Positions 27,980 through 36,108 of a stretch of DNA of 64,000 nt are shown piece by piece. Below the pieces are notes generated by a model. The model was not told the origin of the DNA. It made no database searches and worked only from the letters and a program-made list of their open reading frames with translations. The number at the start of each line of letters is the position of its first letter. Position 1 is the first letter of the stretch. This DNA comes from Nocardia lijiangensis NBRC 108240. Its GTDB lineage: Bacteria > Actinomycetota > Actinomycetes > Mycobacteriales > Mycobacteriaceae. Where the stretch lies: NCBI RefSeq assembly GCF_001613045.1, contig NZ_BDBP01000019.1, forward strand, positions 55,235-119,234. The letters run 5' to 3'. The translations under genes were made by a program, and so were the position numbers.

Positions 27980-28331
27980 CGCGAATCGATGAAGGGTTTG
28001 ACAGACGAACCGCAGGGGGATTCGAGGGGGTTTCGAGCACGTGGCCCCGGCGAGCATGCGCAGGTAGAACAGGTCCTTCTCCGCAAGGGGTGAAAGTCGA
28101 TCGACTACCGGCCTATGCTTGGTGCACAACTAAGGAGGGCGGCCGGGGCCGCGGATCGTGGCTACGATCGCGCGACGCCGAGGACCGAAGGACAAGACCG
28201 GCCGCAGGCTGAGATCTTCAGACGAGCACAGTCCCACGCGGTTCTCGGGCGAATCGCACCGACCAGGTGGCGTCGTTCGACGGTGCCGTTCGGCCGACAG
28301 GTGGGACACCATCCCGTTGGGAGGTTCTGCG
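27980..28331. other. Gene-poor interval
   Basis: About 350 bp between the microprotein and the STAS gene. The frame of the STAS protein stays open backwards to 28158, but that N-terminal extension is Arg/Ser-rich with no ribosome-site support. Nothing else stands out. Confidence 0.4.
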
Positions 28332-28733
28332 ATGTCGACGAAAATCGTTGTGCGGTCCGGTGTCGGGCGAACTCACCACTACATGCGCGACAAGCGGCGG
28401 CCCGGGGGGCGGTCGGTGGCCATGCGCGGCAGTTGCGTGGTGCTGGTGGTGGACGGCGAACTGGATCTGGCCGGACTGCCCGAACTGTGTGCCGCGCTCG
28501 ACTCGATCCCCGAGCGAGGCTGCCGGGCGGTCGTCGTCGATTTCCGTGCCACCCGCTTCGTCGGGATACGGGCCGCCATCGCGCTGGGGGAATTCAAGCG
28601 ACAGCTCGCCGAACAGGGCGTCGACCTGCGCTTGGTGTCGGGTCACGCCGAGATCGACCGGGTGCTCGACCTGGTCGGAGTGCGCGCGCTGTTCTGCTAC
28701 TACGCCAGTCTGGACGAAGCGCTCGGGCCGTGA
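28332..28733 (+). CDS. STAS-domain protein (anti-sigma-factor-antagonist-like)
   Basis: 133 residues from ATG 28332 with GGGAGG 7 nt upstream. After about 35 variable residues comes a STAS fold: CVVLVVDGELDLAGLPELCAALDSI, CRAVVVDFRATRFVGIRAAIALGEF, VDLRLVSGHAEIDRVLDLVGV. In classical antagonists the loop after the second strand carries Asp-Ser-(Ser/Thr), phosphorylated by the partner kinase. Here it reads F-V-G-I-R with no Ser or Thr, so it is either a permanently active antagonist or a different STAS module. No anti-sigma kinase is nearby. A link with the SigF-type factor at 41.6 kb is possible but only by function. Confidence 0.8.
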   Translation: MSTKIVVRSGVGRTHHYMRDKRRPGGRSVAMRGSCVVLVVDGELDLAGLPELCAALDSIPERGCRAVVVDFRATRFVGIRAAIALGEFKRQLAEQGVDLRLVSGHAEIDRVLDLVGVRALFCYYASLDEALGP

Positions 28734-28902
28734 GCCGCTCGCGCCGAATCCGTGGCACGGGTGTGTTTCGGTGCGCGTCACCCGGTGCGGCCGGGCGGCG
28801 ACTAAGCGGTTCGAATTGAGGGATTAAACAGAGTCGCTTAACGTCGGTTCATGAGCGACAGGTATTCGAGGGCCGACCCGACGAACGAACACAGGGCCCG
28901 GC

Positions 28903-29394
28903 ATGGGCTACGGTGATGGGCCGATCACCCAGATCGCGTGGGTGACCGACGATATCGAGAAGGCGGAACGCTTCTTCGTCACCCATTTCGGCGTGCGGAA
29001 ATGGACGCGCATCCCCGACGTCGAATTCGGCCCCGGCACGTGCAGCTACCGTGACCGTCCCGCCGACTTCTCCGCGCATATCGCGCTGTCGTATCTCGAC
29101 GGCATGCAGCTCGAATTGATCCAGCCGGTGCGCGGGGAGAGCATCTACGCCGAGTTCCTCGCCCGCAGTGGGCCCGGTCTGCACCACGTGTGCTTCGAAC
29201 CGGCCGATTTCGACGCCGCCGTGGCCACGGCCGAGCGCGACGGCCTTCCGGTGCTGCAGCGCGGAGATATGGGCGGGGACATGCGTTTCGCCTATATCGA
29301 CGGCGCCTCCGAGGGGGTGCCGTTCATCGAGCTGGCGGACATCGGGCCCGGCATGCGCGCGTTCTTCGATCAGGTGAGACGCGAGGCGTCCTGA
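28903..29394 (+). CDS. VOC-superfamily (glyoxalase-like) protein
   Basis: 163 residues, a single vicinal-oxygen-chelate module pair: ITQIAWVTDDIEKAERFFVTHFGV, MQLELIQPVRGESIYAEFL, GLHHVCFEPADFDAAVATAE and FIELADIGPGM. Metal-ligand candidates are His in LHHVCF and Glu in LELIQ and FIELAD; the first His of classical enzymes is Gln (TQIAW). Resembles methylmalonyl-CoA-epimerase/hydroxyphenylpyruvate-dioxygenase-like small VOC proteins. The ribosome site is weak. It is convergent, with a 1-bp gap, to the TetR gene at 29396. Confidence 0.85.
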   Translation: MGYGDGPITQIAWVTDDIEKAERFFVTHFGVRKWTRIPDVEFGPGTCSYRDRPADFSAHIALSYLDGMQLELIQPVRGESIYAEFLARSGPGLHHVCFEPADFDAAVATAERDGLPVLQRGDMGGDMRFAYIDGASEGVPFIELADIGPGMRAFFDQVRREAS

Positions 29395-29395
29395 G

Positions 29396-30001
29396 TCAGA
29401 GCCGCCAGCCTGCCCGCACCGATCGGCGGCAGCGGGTCTTTTCGTCGCCCGCCGCGACGAACAGGGCGGTCAGCAGGGGAATGCCGTTCGCCAGCGTCTC
29501 GCGGGGCAGGGGACCGGTGGCGACGAGGGAGGCGAGGCCGTGGCCGACCGTCCAGTTCTGGGTGGCCAGCTCCAGCGGGTCCACGTCGGAGCGGAGGCGG
29601 CCCGCGTCCTTCGCGCGCTCCACGGTGACCACCAGCCGATGCAGCGTCTCGTCGGCGGCGGCCGAATCCTCCAGTTCGAAGCCCGCGTCGAACATGACGC
29701 GGTAGAGGTCGGGATTCTCCAGCGCGTTCACGACGTAGGCGGCGCCGAGCGCCGCGAGGTCGCGTATCGGATCGGCCGACGCCGCCACCTCGGCGAGCGT
29801 GGCCGACAGCCGGGTGAAGCCCTCCTGTCGCAAGGCGCGCCACAGGCCGTCCATGCCGTCGAAATACGTGTAGACCGCCATGGTCGACACGCTCGTGCCC
29901 GCCACCAACGCGCGCAGAGTCACCGGCTCCCGCCTGCGCAGCATCTGCGCGGCGCGCTCGAGCAGCATTGATCGCACGTGCGGATTCTTGGTGCGGGCCA
30001 T
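29396..30001 (-). CDS. TetR-family regulator divergent from RidA
   Basis: 201 residues. The helix-turn-helix LRALVAGTSVSTMAVYTYFDGMDGLWRAL lies at about residues 25-55. The ATG at 29999-30001 (MARTKNP) is chosen because an exact palindrome (30014-30028) begins 13 bp upstream; the frame is open further but would cross it. It diverges from the RidA gene and presumably represses itself and ridA. The C-terminal domain is ordinary for the family. Confidence 0.87.
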   Translation of the reverse strand: MARTKNPHVRSMLLERAAQMLRRREPVTLRALVAGTSVSTMAVYTYFDGMDGLWRALRQEGFTRLSATLAEVAASADPIRDLAALGAAYVVNALENPDLYRVMFDAGFELEDSAAADETLHRLVVTVERAKDAGRLRSDVDPLELATQNWTVGHGLASLVATGPLPRETLANGIPLLTALFVAAGDEKTRCRRSVRAGWRL

Positions 30002-30013
30002 GGCGAAACAATA

Positions 30014-30028
30014 CATAGCATTGCTATG
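30014..30028. promoter_or_regulatory. TetR operator between tetR and ridA
   Basis: CATAGCATTGCTATG: perfect 7-bp arms about one base, centred between the divergent TetR and RidA genes. Confidence 0.7.
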
Positions 30029-30078
30029 GTTTGGTCGGCAGCCGCGCACGCGGAACCGAACGACGTGGAGGAGTGACC

Positions 30079-30486
30079 ATGGCCGTCACGCTGGTCAACC
30101 CCGAGGGTTTGCCCAAACCCGATGTGTACCGCCAGCTTTCGATCGCCCAGGGCAGCAGGCTGGTGTTCCTGGCCGGGCAGGTGGCCCGCGACGCCGCGGG
30201 CAACAAGGTGGGGGAGGGGGATTTCGCGGCACAGGTCGAGCAGGCCTACCTCAATGTGGCCACCGCGCTCGCTGAGATCGGCGGCTCCTTCGACGACGTC
30301 GCCAAGCTGACGATCTACGTGGTCGACTGGAGCGAGGACAAGTACCCGCTGCTCGGCGAGGGCGTGGCGCGGGCGGCGGCGAAGCTGGGCGTCGACCCGG
30401 TCAAGCCGATCACGCTGCTCGGTGTCGCCGCGCTGGGCGAGCCGGATCTGATGGTCGAGGTCGAGGCCACGGCTGTCCTCGACTGA
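30079..30486 (+). CDS. RidA-family protein
   Basis: 135 residues. Family blocks: FLAGQVARDAAGNKVGEGDFAAQVEQAYLNVATALAEIGGSFDDVAKLTIYVVDW and VEVEATAVLD. The usual arginine of Rid active sites near the C-terminus (R-x-x-x-E/VE pattern) is not evident (ALGEPDLMVEVEA). It therefore probably belongs to a non-canonical Rid subgroup rather than being an imine/enamine deaminase proper. The ATG at 30079 follows GGAGGAG. Divergent TetR and a palindrome suggest ligand-controlled expression. Confidence 0.85.
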   Translation: MAVTLVNPEGLPKPDVYRQLSIAQGSRLVFLAGQVARDAAGNKVGEGDFAAQVEQAYLNVATALAEIGGSFDDVAKLTIYVVDWSEDKYPLLGEGVARAAAKLGVDPVKPITLLGVAALGEPDLMVEVEATAVLD

Positions 30487-30626
30487 GCCGGCGCACGCGT
30501 TGAACCGGCCTCGCGGACATCGATCCCGGGCGCTGTTCCCTGCACGCTGTTTCGATCGCGGCGAATCGGGAAATCCGCGGGCACCGGCTGCTCGTTGGGG
30601 GCGGCTCGGACCCGGAGGTGATGCCC

Positions 30627-30890
30627 ATGACGCCTGCACGGTCGGGAACGGCGAGCTGGTCGCGCGGGAAGGTGGCGTGGTTCGACGCGCCGAAAGGGTT
30701 CGGTTTCATCGAACCCGCGTCGGATCCACGCGCATTGGTGTACGTGGACTATTCGAGTATCGAGATGGTCGGCTATCGCACCCTCGTGGAGGGGCAGCCG
30801 GTCGCGTTCATCCGATCGCGGGAACGGCCCGAGGCCGTTGTCGTACGTGTGCTGGCCGAGGGCGTCCGCAAGGGGCGAGTGGCGGCTTGA
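30627..30890 (+). CDS. Cold-shock-domain-like protein
   Basis: 87 residues from the ATG at 30627 (GGAGG 8 nt upstream); GTG 30618 and ATG 30621 are too close to the ribosome site. GKVAWFDAPKGFGFIEP is a good cold-shock domain start with RNP-1 (KGFGFI). RNP-2 is altered (ALVYVDYSSIEM instead of VFVHxSxI), and the Phe/His residues that stack on nucleic acid in that strand are mostly Tyr. It probably binds single-stranded nucleic acid with changed preference. A weak SigF-like promoter (GTTT-N15-GGGAAA, 30549-30573) lies upstream. Confidence 0.8.
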   Translation: MTPARSGTASWSRGKVAWFDAPKGFGFIEPASDPRALVYVDYSSIEMVGYRTLVEGQPVAFIRSRERPEAVVVRVLAEGVRKGRVAA

Positions 30891-30901
30891 AACGGGTGCG
30901 C

Positions 30902-31372
30902 TCAATACGGGCAATCCGGCGGGTTGTCCGGTAGCCGCTCGGCGCGACGGAAGCCGATCGCCATGGCGATCAGCAGATCCTGGGATTCCGCGGACAGCTC
31001 GCAGGCGGCGCGGGCCAGCCTGCGGAGTTTCTCGTCGAGCAGCTGCTCGACGATCCCGCGGTCGCCGGAGTGGTCGGCGTCGGACGGATTCTCCAGCAAG
31101 CCGACCGGGCAGGTGTCGAAGAAATCGGCGAGCGCGCGCACGGTGCGGACGGTCGGTGGCGTGCGCGCGCCGTTGCGCAAGCGCGCGACATACCGGGACG
31201 ACATGGGATGGCCCGCCGCGGTGAGCGCCCGCGCCACCTCGACGTTGCTGTAGCGCCGTCGATATCCCGGCGGGCGGGTGCTGTCGAACAGCCGGTTCAA
31301 CCGCGCGGCGAAGCGCGACGCCTCGCCGGCGGAGACGCGAGCCCGGTCGCTGACCTCGATGCGGCGAACCAA
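30902..31372 (-). CDS. EspR-like helix-turn-helix protein
   Basis: About 156 residues. FAARLNRLFDSTRPPGYRRRYSNVEVARAL and MSSRYVARLRNGARTPPTVRTVRALADFF match the N-terminal DNA-binding region of mycobacterial EspR (Rv3849), followed by a helical dimerisation tail. EspR is a nucleoid-associated regulator of cell-wall and secretion genes. The frame is open far upstream; the TTG at 31372 is preferred because GGAGG (31381-31385) is 8 nt away, while the GTG at 31381 overlaps it. It diverges from an XRE/MmyB-type regulator. Confidence 0.82.
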   Translation of the reverse strand: MVRRIEVSDRARVSAGEASRFAARLNRLFDSTRPPGYRRRYSNVEVARALTAAGHPMSSRYVARLRNGARTPPTVRTVRALADFFDTCPVGLLENPSDADHSGDRGIVEQLLDEKLRRLARAACELSAESQDLLIAMAIGFRRAERLPDNPPDCPY

Positions 31373-31592
31373 CTCTGGCACCTCCGGTGACGTGTTTCCG
31401 CTGGTAGTGGCTGTGGCGCTCGGGATCGTACGCAGCATCCGGCCGGCGAGCCGGGCCGACACGCCGCGGGTGGCGGGCGGCTTCTGATTAGCTGGATCAT
31501 TGCCATTGCTACCGTTATCCTGCGAGGCAATCGGTTGCCCACCGGTTCGACGCCGGTGTACCACGGTGACCGACGTGCCCGGGAGGAATGCT

Positions 31593-32381
31593 GTGGTCGA
31601 ACAGCCGAGCCCAGACGGCGACCGACATGCGGTGCGCCCGCCGACATTCGGCGGATTGCTTCGGCAGCTGCGCGACGATCGCCGCATCTCCAGGGAGAAG
31701 CTCGCCGCCGTCACCGGCATGAGCGCCAGCTACATCACCCACCTGGAAAAGGGCGAGCGCGATCATCCGACGCGGTCGGTCGTCGAGGCGCTGGCCCGCT
31801 CGCTGGACGGCGTGCACACACTGAGCCGAGTCGAGCGCAGGCATCTGCTCGATCTGGCGGGACTGTTCGACACCGCGGTGCCGACGGTGGCCCAGTTGCG
31901 CGAGGACATCACACCGGAGCTGCGGCGCGGGCTGGAGCTGCACGACCCCAACCCGGCCGGTTACGTCGACTCCCGCTGCAACCTGTTGGCCTGCAACGCC
32001 GTCGCCGCCGCCATGCTGCACGACCTGCCCGAGGGCGCCAACCTGCTGCACTGGATCTTCGGCAACCCGGTGGCCGGACACGTCCTCGTCGACTGGGAGC
32101 AATTCGCACGGCTGTCGGTCGCCACGCTGCGGGCGCGGATGGGCCGCATACCGCCCGGCGAGTGGTCGGCCGAGCTGCTCGACGAACTCGGCAGGTATCC
32201 GGAATTCCGCCGCCTGTGGGGCGACGGGGTGGTCGATTTCGCCGACGTCTCATCGGTCCTGCGCATGCGGGAGCGCGTGACCGGCCGCCCGATCGCGATC
32301 GACTTCCAGATGTACGAGGTCGACACCGGGAACTATCCCGGGTGGGTCCGCTTCTTCGTCGGCCTGCGCCGCACGAACTGA
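31593..32381 (+). CDS. XRE-family regulator with MmyB-like ligand domain
   Basis: 262 residues from GTG 31593 (GGGAGGAA upstream). The N-terminal helix-turn-helix is GGLLRQLRDDRRISREKLAAVTGMSASYITHLEKGERDHPTRSVVEALARSLD. The remaining 170 residues follow the MmyB-like pattern (HDPNPAGYVDSRCNLLACNAVAAAMLHDLPEGANLLHWIF, DWEQFARLSVATLRARMG, FRRLWGDGVVDF), a PAS-like fold thought to bind fatty-acid-type ligands. In actinobacteria these often regulate an adjacent oxidoreductase, but here the divergent neighbour is the EspR-like gene. Confidence 0.87.
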   Translation: MVEQPSPDGDRHAVRPPTFGGLLRQLRDDRRISREKLAAVTGMSASYITHLEKGERDHPTRSVVEALARSLDGVHTLSRVERRHLLDLAGLFDTAVPTVAQLREDITPELRRGLELHDPNPAGYVDSRCNLLACNAVAAAMLHDLPEGANLLHWIFGNPVAGHVLVDWEQFARLSVATLRARMGRIPPGEWSAELLDELGRYPEFRRLWGDGVVDFADVSSVLRMRERVTGRPIAIDFQMYEVDTGNYPGWVRFFVGLRRTN

Positions 32382-32460
32382 TCGCACGGACGGCCTCGGC
32401 CGACTGCCCGCGCACGGTCGGTGCGCGGGCAGTGGCACGCCGCGATGTCGGCCGTGACGC

Positions 32461-33270
32461 TCAGCTCGGCGTCGGCGGCTGGCCGACGGCACGAGACGGG
32501 TCGATGACCGCGAACACCTCGCCCTGCTGTCCCCGCAGGACGCCCATCCTGCCGAAGGGACTGTCGTCGGGCCCCGCCAGCACGGTGGCGCCGAGCTCGG
32601 CCGCCCGGGTGAGCGCGGCGTCGGTGTCGTCCACCTGGAACCAGGCCAGCCAGTGCGGCGGCGCCTCGGTCTGCCGTCCTTTGGTGTCGTCGTTGATGCC
32701 GCCGACGGGATCGCCGCCCGACGGCAGGCTGAAGGTCGCGTAGTCGAAGTTCTCGCCGTCGCCGATCTCCTGGTAACCGTAGCCGAACACCGAGGCGTAG
32801 AACTGCTGCGCCTGCCGGTAGCCGGGTGTGTGCAGCTCGTTCCAGCAGTAGGCGCCGTGCTCGTTGTAGATCTGCGCGCCGATGTGCTCCTTCGATTCCC
32901 ACACACCGAAGGCCGCTCCGGTCGGATCGGTGGCGACGAACATGCGGCCGAACTGGTGCACGTCGAACGGCGGCATCAGGACGGTGCCGCCCACGGACGT
33001 CACCTTCTCCGCCACCTCGTCGGCGCGATCTGCGGCGAAATAGGTCGTCCACACCGACGGCATCGCCATGTTCTCCGGCTTGGGTCCGATGCCCGCCGCC
33101 GCGGATCCGTTGCGCATCGCCATCAGATAGCCGCCCGACTCCGACGGAGTCTCGTCGACCTCCCAGCCGAACAGCGCGGAATAGAACTCCCTGGCTCGGC
33201 CCGTGTCGTCGACTTGGCAATCGACCCAGCACGGCGTTCCCTGCGGCCACGCGGTGTCCCGTGTAGGCAT
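32461..33270 (-). CDS. Two-domain VOC protein, Cfp30B-like
   Basis: 269 residues with two tandem glyoxalase-like modules: GTPCWVDCQVDDTGRAREFYSALFGWEV through GAAFGVWESKEHIGA, then YCWNELHTPGYRQAQQFYASVFGYGYQ through GEVFAVIDPS. Layout and motifs match mycobacterial Cfp30B (Rv0577). Its homologue has been linked to methylglyoxal or modified-nucleoside chemistry, but its role is unsettled. The ATG at 33268-33270 has AGGAGGAAGGG upstream. A promoter-proximal direct repeat GGTTGCC-TAAC-GGTTGCC (minus strand, near 33330-33350) is noted but unassigned. Confidence 0.85.
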   Translation of the reverse strand: MPTRDTAWPQGTPCWVDCQVDDTGRAREFYSALFGWEVDETPSESGGYLMAMRNGSAAAGIGPKPENMAMPSVWTTYFAADRADEVAEKVTSVGGTVLMPPFDVHQFGRMFVATDPTGAAFGVWESKEHIGAQIYNEHGAYCWNELHTPGYRQAQQFYASVFGYGYQEIGDGENFDYATFSLPSGGDPVGGINDDTKGRQTEAPPHWLAWFQVDDTDAALTRAAELGATVLAGPDDSPFGRMGVLRGQQGEVFAVIDPSRAVGQPPTPS

Positions 33271-33363
33271 ATCCCTTCCTCCTACCTGATCGAAGATCGG
33301 TGAGTGGATGTCCAGCACTGCCTTGGCAACCGTTAGGCAACCAGAGTAGACCGATCCGTCGCG

Positions 33364-33954
33364 GTGGCTGGCACGAATGTCGAGGGAGGAATTCGTCGGC
33401 GAACGATCGTCCCGGCGGCGCGGGACGTGCGCCCGGTGGACGCGGATGTGTGGAGAACAGGTGGAGTCGGGACTTCGCGGTCGGTCGGCAGGACGGTGGT
33501 GCGGGTGTTGACGAGCGCGCGCGGCGGATCCGCGCTACCGCCGCGAGAGTTGGTACTGCGCGCCGTCTGCGGCGTGGTCGACGACTCCGACCCCCTGCTG
33601 TGCGCCGCGCACCAGTTGTCCCGGCTGCACGAGCAGCGCGAAGTGGTCGACACCGACGACACCGGCGAGATCGATTGGCAGCGTGCGCGTCTGGTGTGCG
33701 AGATCGATCGATGGGTCGGTCTGCTCACCCCGCCGCCGAGCCCGGAGGCGCCCATGCACACCGAGAGCATCGGCGCCGTCGTCGATCGGCTCGCCGAACT
33801 GGCCGTGCTGGCCTTTCTCGCGCTCGCCCGCGGCGCCGAGCAGCAGCTCACCGACGTGCAGCAGCGGCTGTACGAATTGGGCTGGGCCTACGACGATCTG
33901 ATCGGCGAGGTGGGCATCGGCGCCCGGCGGCTGCCCGGCGCCGAGGCGAGCTGA
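33364..33954 (+). CDS. DUF4254-family protein
   Basis: 196 residues from GTG 33364. The conserved part starts about residue 55 (PPRELVLRAVCGVVDDSDPLLCAAHQLSRLHEQRE) and continues CEIDRWVGL, HTESIGAVVDRLAELAVLAFLAL, ELGWAYDDLIGEVGIGARRLPG, as I recall for DUF4254. The first 45 residues (RRRTIVPAARDVRPVDADVW) are weakly coding, and an internal GTG near 33500 preceded by AGGA may be the true start. Paralogue of the gene at 1781-2398. Function unknown; small, helical, probably cytosolic. Confidence 0.75.
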   Translation: MAGTNVEGGIRRRTIVPAARDVRPVDADVWRTGGVGTSRSVGRTVVRVLTSARGGSALPPRELVLRAVCGVVDDSDPLLCAAHQLSRLHEQREVVDTDDTGEIDWQRARLVCEIDRWVGLLTPPPSPEAPMHTESIGAVVDRLAELAVLAFLALARGAEQQLTDVQQRLYELGWAYDDLIGEVGIGARRLPGAEAS

Positions 33955-33998
33955 CGATCGAAAGCCGGTGCCGCGAACGGAATCCGTGAAGCGGTCGA

Positions 33999-35066
33999 TC
34001 AGGCAGGCAGTTCCATCCCCCGTGCCAGCACCGGCCACGACGCCTTGAGCGCGTCCAGCCAGTAGCCCCAGGAATGGGTCCCGGTCGGCGGGAAGTCGTA
34101 GGTCGCCGGGATGCCGAGCGAGTTCAGCTTGGCCTGCATATTGTGACTGCAGTAATTGACGGCCGCCTCGATCACGCCGCCGATGATCACCTGGTTCGCC
34201 AGTCCGTCGATGCCGGGCAGCGTGAACGGACCGTTGAGAGTCTCGTAGGGGCCGGGCAGCCCGTTGCCGCTGGAGATGAACAGCTCCACCCCGCGCAACT
34301 TCTCGGCGTTCACGTACGGGTCGTTGGCCGCCCACATCGGATCGCCGAACGGGCCGTACATGTTGTCGGTGTTGCCGCCGCCCCACCCCCCGACGGCCAC
34401 GTTGACGAACGAATATCCGGTCAGGTCGCTGATCTGCGCGCATCCGCTGTAAGCCGCCGCCGCGCGGAAGAGGCCGGGCGCCGCGATCGGCAGCTGAAGC
34501 ACGGAGGTGCCCGAAGTCGACAGTCCCGCAATGGCATTGAGTCCGGTGGTGCCGAGCGCGCCGTCGATCAGGGGCGGCAGTTCCTCGGTGAAGAAGGTCC
34601 GCCATTTGTGTAGGCCGAGCACCGGATCAGGCGCCTGCCAATCGGTGTAGTAGCTGAACCGGCCGCCGATGGGCTGGATCACGTTGACGTTGTGCGCGGC
34701 AAGGAATTCCAGCGCCTGCGGGGTCCGGTGGTCCCAGTTCGCGGTGCCCTCGCCGCCATCGGCGCCGGAGAGCAGATACAGCGTGGGCCGCGGCACCGAG
34801 GCGTCGGCCGGACGTTGCACGGTGACGGTGATCGGCCTGTCCATGGCCGCCGAGTAGACGCTCAGCGTCAGGTGCCGGTCGTCCTGGATGGTGAAATCCA
34901 CTATGCGCGAACCGTCTGGCGCCACGGGGCGCGCCAGCAACGCGCGGTTCGCCGTGATCGGATCGGTGTTCTCGGCTCGCGCCGTTCCCGGGACGAGCGT
35001 GGTGACCATCGCCGCGGCGGTCGCCGCCAGCACGATCGCGGGCCTGCCGAGCACTCGCCGCCCCAT
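33999..35066 (-). CDS. Secreted antigen-85-like esterase (mycolyltransferase family)
   Basis: 355 residues. A Sec signal peptide occupies residues 1-31 (IVLAATAAAMVTTLVPGTARAE). The mature protein follows the Ag85 plan: PTLYLLSGADGGEGTANWDHRT, a nucleophile region GLSTSGTSVLQ (GLSMxG in mycobacteria), LRGVELFISSGNG, and the C-terminal His in PPTGTHSWGYWLDALK. These enzymes move mycolic acids onto trehalose or arabinogalactan outside the membrane, which supports a mycolata host. The ATG at 35066 has GGAGGTACACC upstream. Single gene, probably one of several paralogues in the genome. Confidence 0.9.
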   Translation of the reverse strand: MGRRVLGRPAIVLAATAAAMVTTLVPGTARAENTDPITANRALLARPVAPDGSRIVDFTIQDDRHLTLSVYSAAMDRPITVTVQRPADASVPRPTLYLLSGADGGEGTANWDHRTPQALEFLAAHNVNVIQPIGGRFSYYTDWQAPDPVLGLHKWRTFFTEELPPLIDGALGTTGLNAIAGLSTSGTSVLQLPIAAPGLFRAAAAYSGCAQISDLTGYSFVNVAVGGWGGGNTDNMYGPFGDPMWAANDPYVNAEKLRGVELFISSGNGLPGPYETLNGPFTLPGIDGLANQVIIGGVIEAAVNYCSHNMQAKLNSLGIPATYDFPPTGTHSWGYWLDALKASWPVLARGMELPA

Positions 35067-35174
35067 GGTGTACCTCCGTGACTCGTTCGGGTCCGTCGCA
35101 CACTTCCAGGCACACCGTACTGGCTCGGTTACCCTTCGGCTATTCGCTGCGCGGCGTGCCGCTCGCTGCGCGTG

Positions 35175-36047
35175 TCAGGGGGCGGTCAGGCAGTCCACGA
35201 ACAGGGCGGTGGCGGGTCGCGTGTCCTCGCTGCGCCACGCGACGGCCAGCTCGGCGGGATCGAGGCCGTCGACAGGGCGGTACACCAGGCCGGGCCGGCA
35301 ATAGAGATCGGCGTTGCCCTCCGCGACCAGGGTGACGCCCAGCCCCGAGGCGATGGCCTCGAAAGTCTCGTCCGCCCCGGAGGCTTCGGCGCCGATGCGG
35401 ACGGGATGCCCATTGCGGGCGTCGATCGCCAGCCAGTGATCGCGCAGCGGTCCCGCGGCGCTCGGCAGCGCGACGAACGGCTCGTCGAGCAGGTCGGTGA
35501 ACGCGATCGTGGCGCGATCGGCAAGAACGTGCCCCTCGGGAAGCATCACGCCGCGGGATTCGCGACGCAGAATCCGGGTGCTGATCCCGTCCGGCGGGAT
35601 GGGCAGCCAGACGATGCCGACATCGCTGGAGGCGTCGCCGAGCCCCGCCGTCGGATCCGACCAGCCGACCAGGCGCAGCGAGACGGTCCAGTCCGGCGCG
35701 GTGGCACGAAACCGGGTGATCGCGCGCCGCTGCAGATCGCGTCCCACCGCGGTCTGCATGCCGACCACGAGCGTCTGCGGGCGGCCGAGCGCCTGGGCGC
35801 GGGGGTAGGCGCGATCCCAGCGTTCGAGGATCTCGCGCGCGGTCGGTAGCAGCTCGGCGCCCTGTGCGGTGAGCGTGACGCCGCGGGGCGTGCGGTCGAA
35901 GAGGTCGAAGCCGAGGCGGCGCTCCAGCGCCCGGATCTGCTTGGACAGGGCCGGTTGCGAAACGAAGACGCGCGCCGCGGCCCTGGTGAAGTTGGCCTCC
36001 TCCGCCACCGCGACGAGGTAGCGCAGGTCCCGCAGATCGACGTCCAT
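35175..36047 (-). CDS. LysR-family regulator (CynR/BenM-like)
   Basis: 290 residues: DLRDLRYLVAVAEEANFTRAAARVFVSQPALSKQIRALERRLG, then a normal effector domain. A perfect LysR site (ATAAC-N5-GTTAT) overlaps its own start codon. The divergent aldo/keto reductase begins 62 bp away, so the classic one-site, two-promoter control is likely. The effector is unknown. Confidence 0.9.
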   Translation of the reverse strand: MDVDLRDLRYLVAVAEEANFTRAAARVFVSQPALSKQIRALERRLGFDLFDRTPRGVTLTAQGAELLPTAREILERWDRAYPRAQALGRPQTLVVGMQTAVGRDLQRRAITRFRATAPDWTVSLRLVGWSDPTAGLGDASSDVGIVWLPIPPDGISTRILRRESRGVMLPEGHVLADRATIAFTDLLDEPFVALPSAAGPLRDHWLAIDARNGHPVRIGAEASGADETFEAIASGLGVTLVAEGNADLYCRPGLVYRPVDGLDPAELAVAWRSEDTRPATALFVDCLTAP

Positions 36048-36060
36048 AACGCTTGGTTAT
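36046..36060. promoter_or_regulatory. LysR recognition site
   Basis: ATAACGCTTGGTTAT: perfect 5-bp arms, T-N11-A geometry, in the LysR/aldo-keto reductase interval and overlapping the LysR start codon. Confidence 0.72.
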
Positions 36061-36108
36061 ACCAACAGGACTTGGACTCCGCCGGGTGTCCTCGGCGAGA
36101 GTGGTGCC

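Noticed and set aside
25504..28086. 860-codon open frame on the minus strand opposite pucR and the acyl-CoA ligase
   Set aside because: It is antisense to two genes with clear motifs; long antisense frames are expected from GC-rich third positions. Its translation is His/Arg/Gly-rich without any domain.
30549..30573. SigF promoter before the cold-shock-like gene
   Set aside because: The -35 and spacer fit, but the -10 is GGGAAA rather than GGGTA; kept as a weak observation only, not as a feature.
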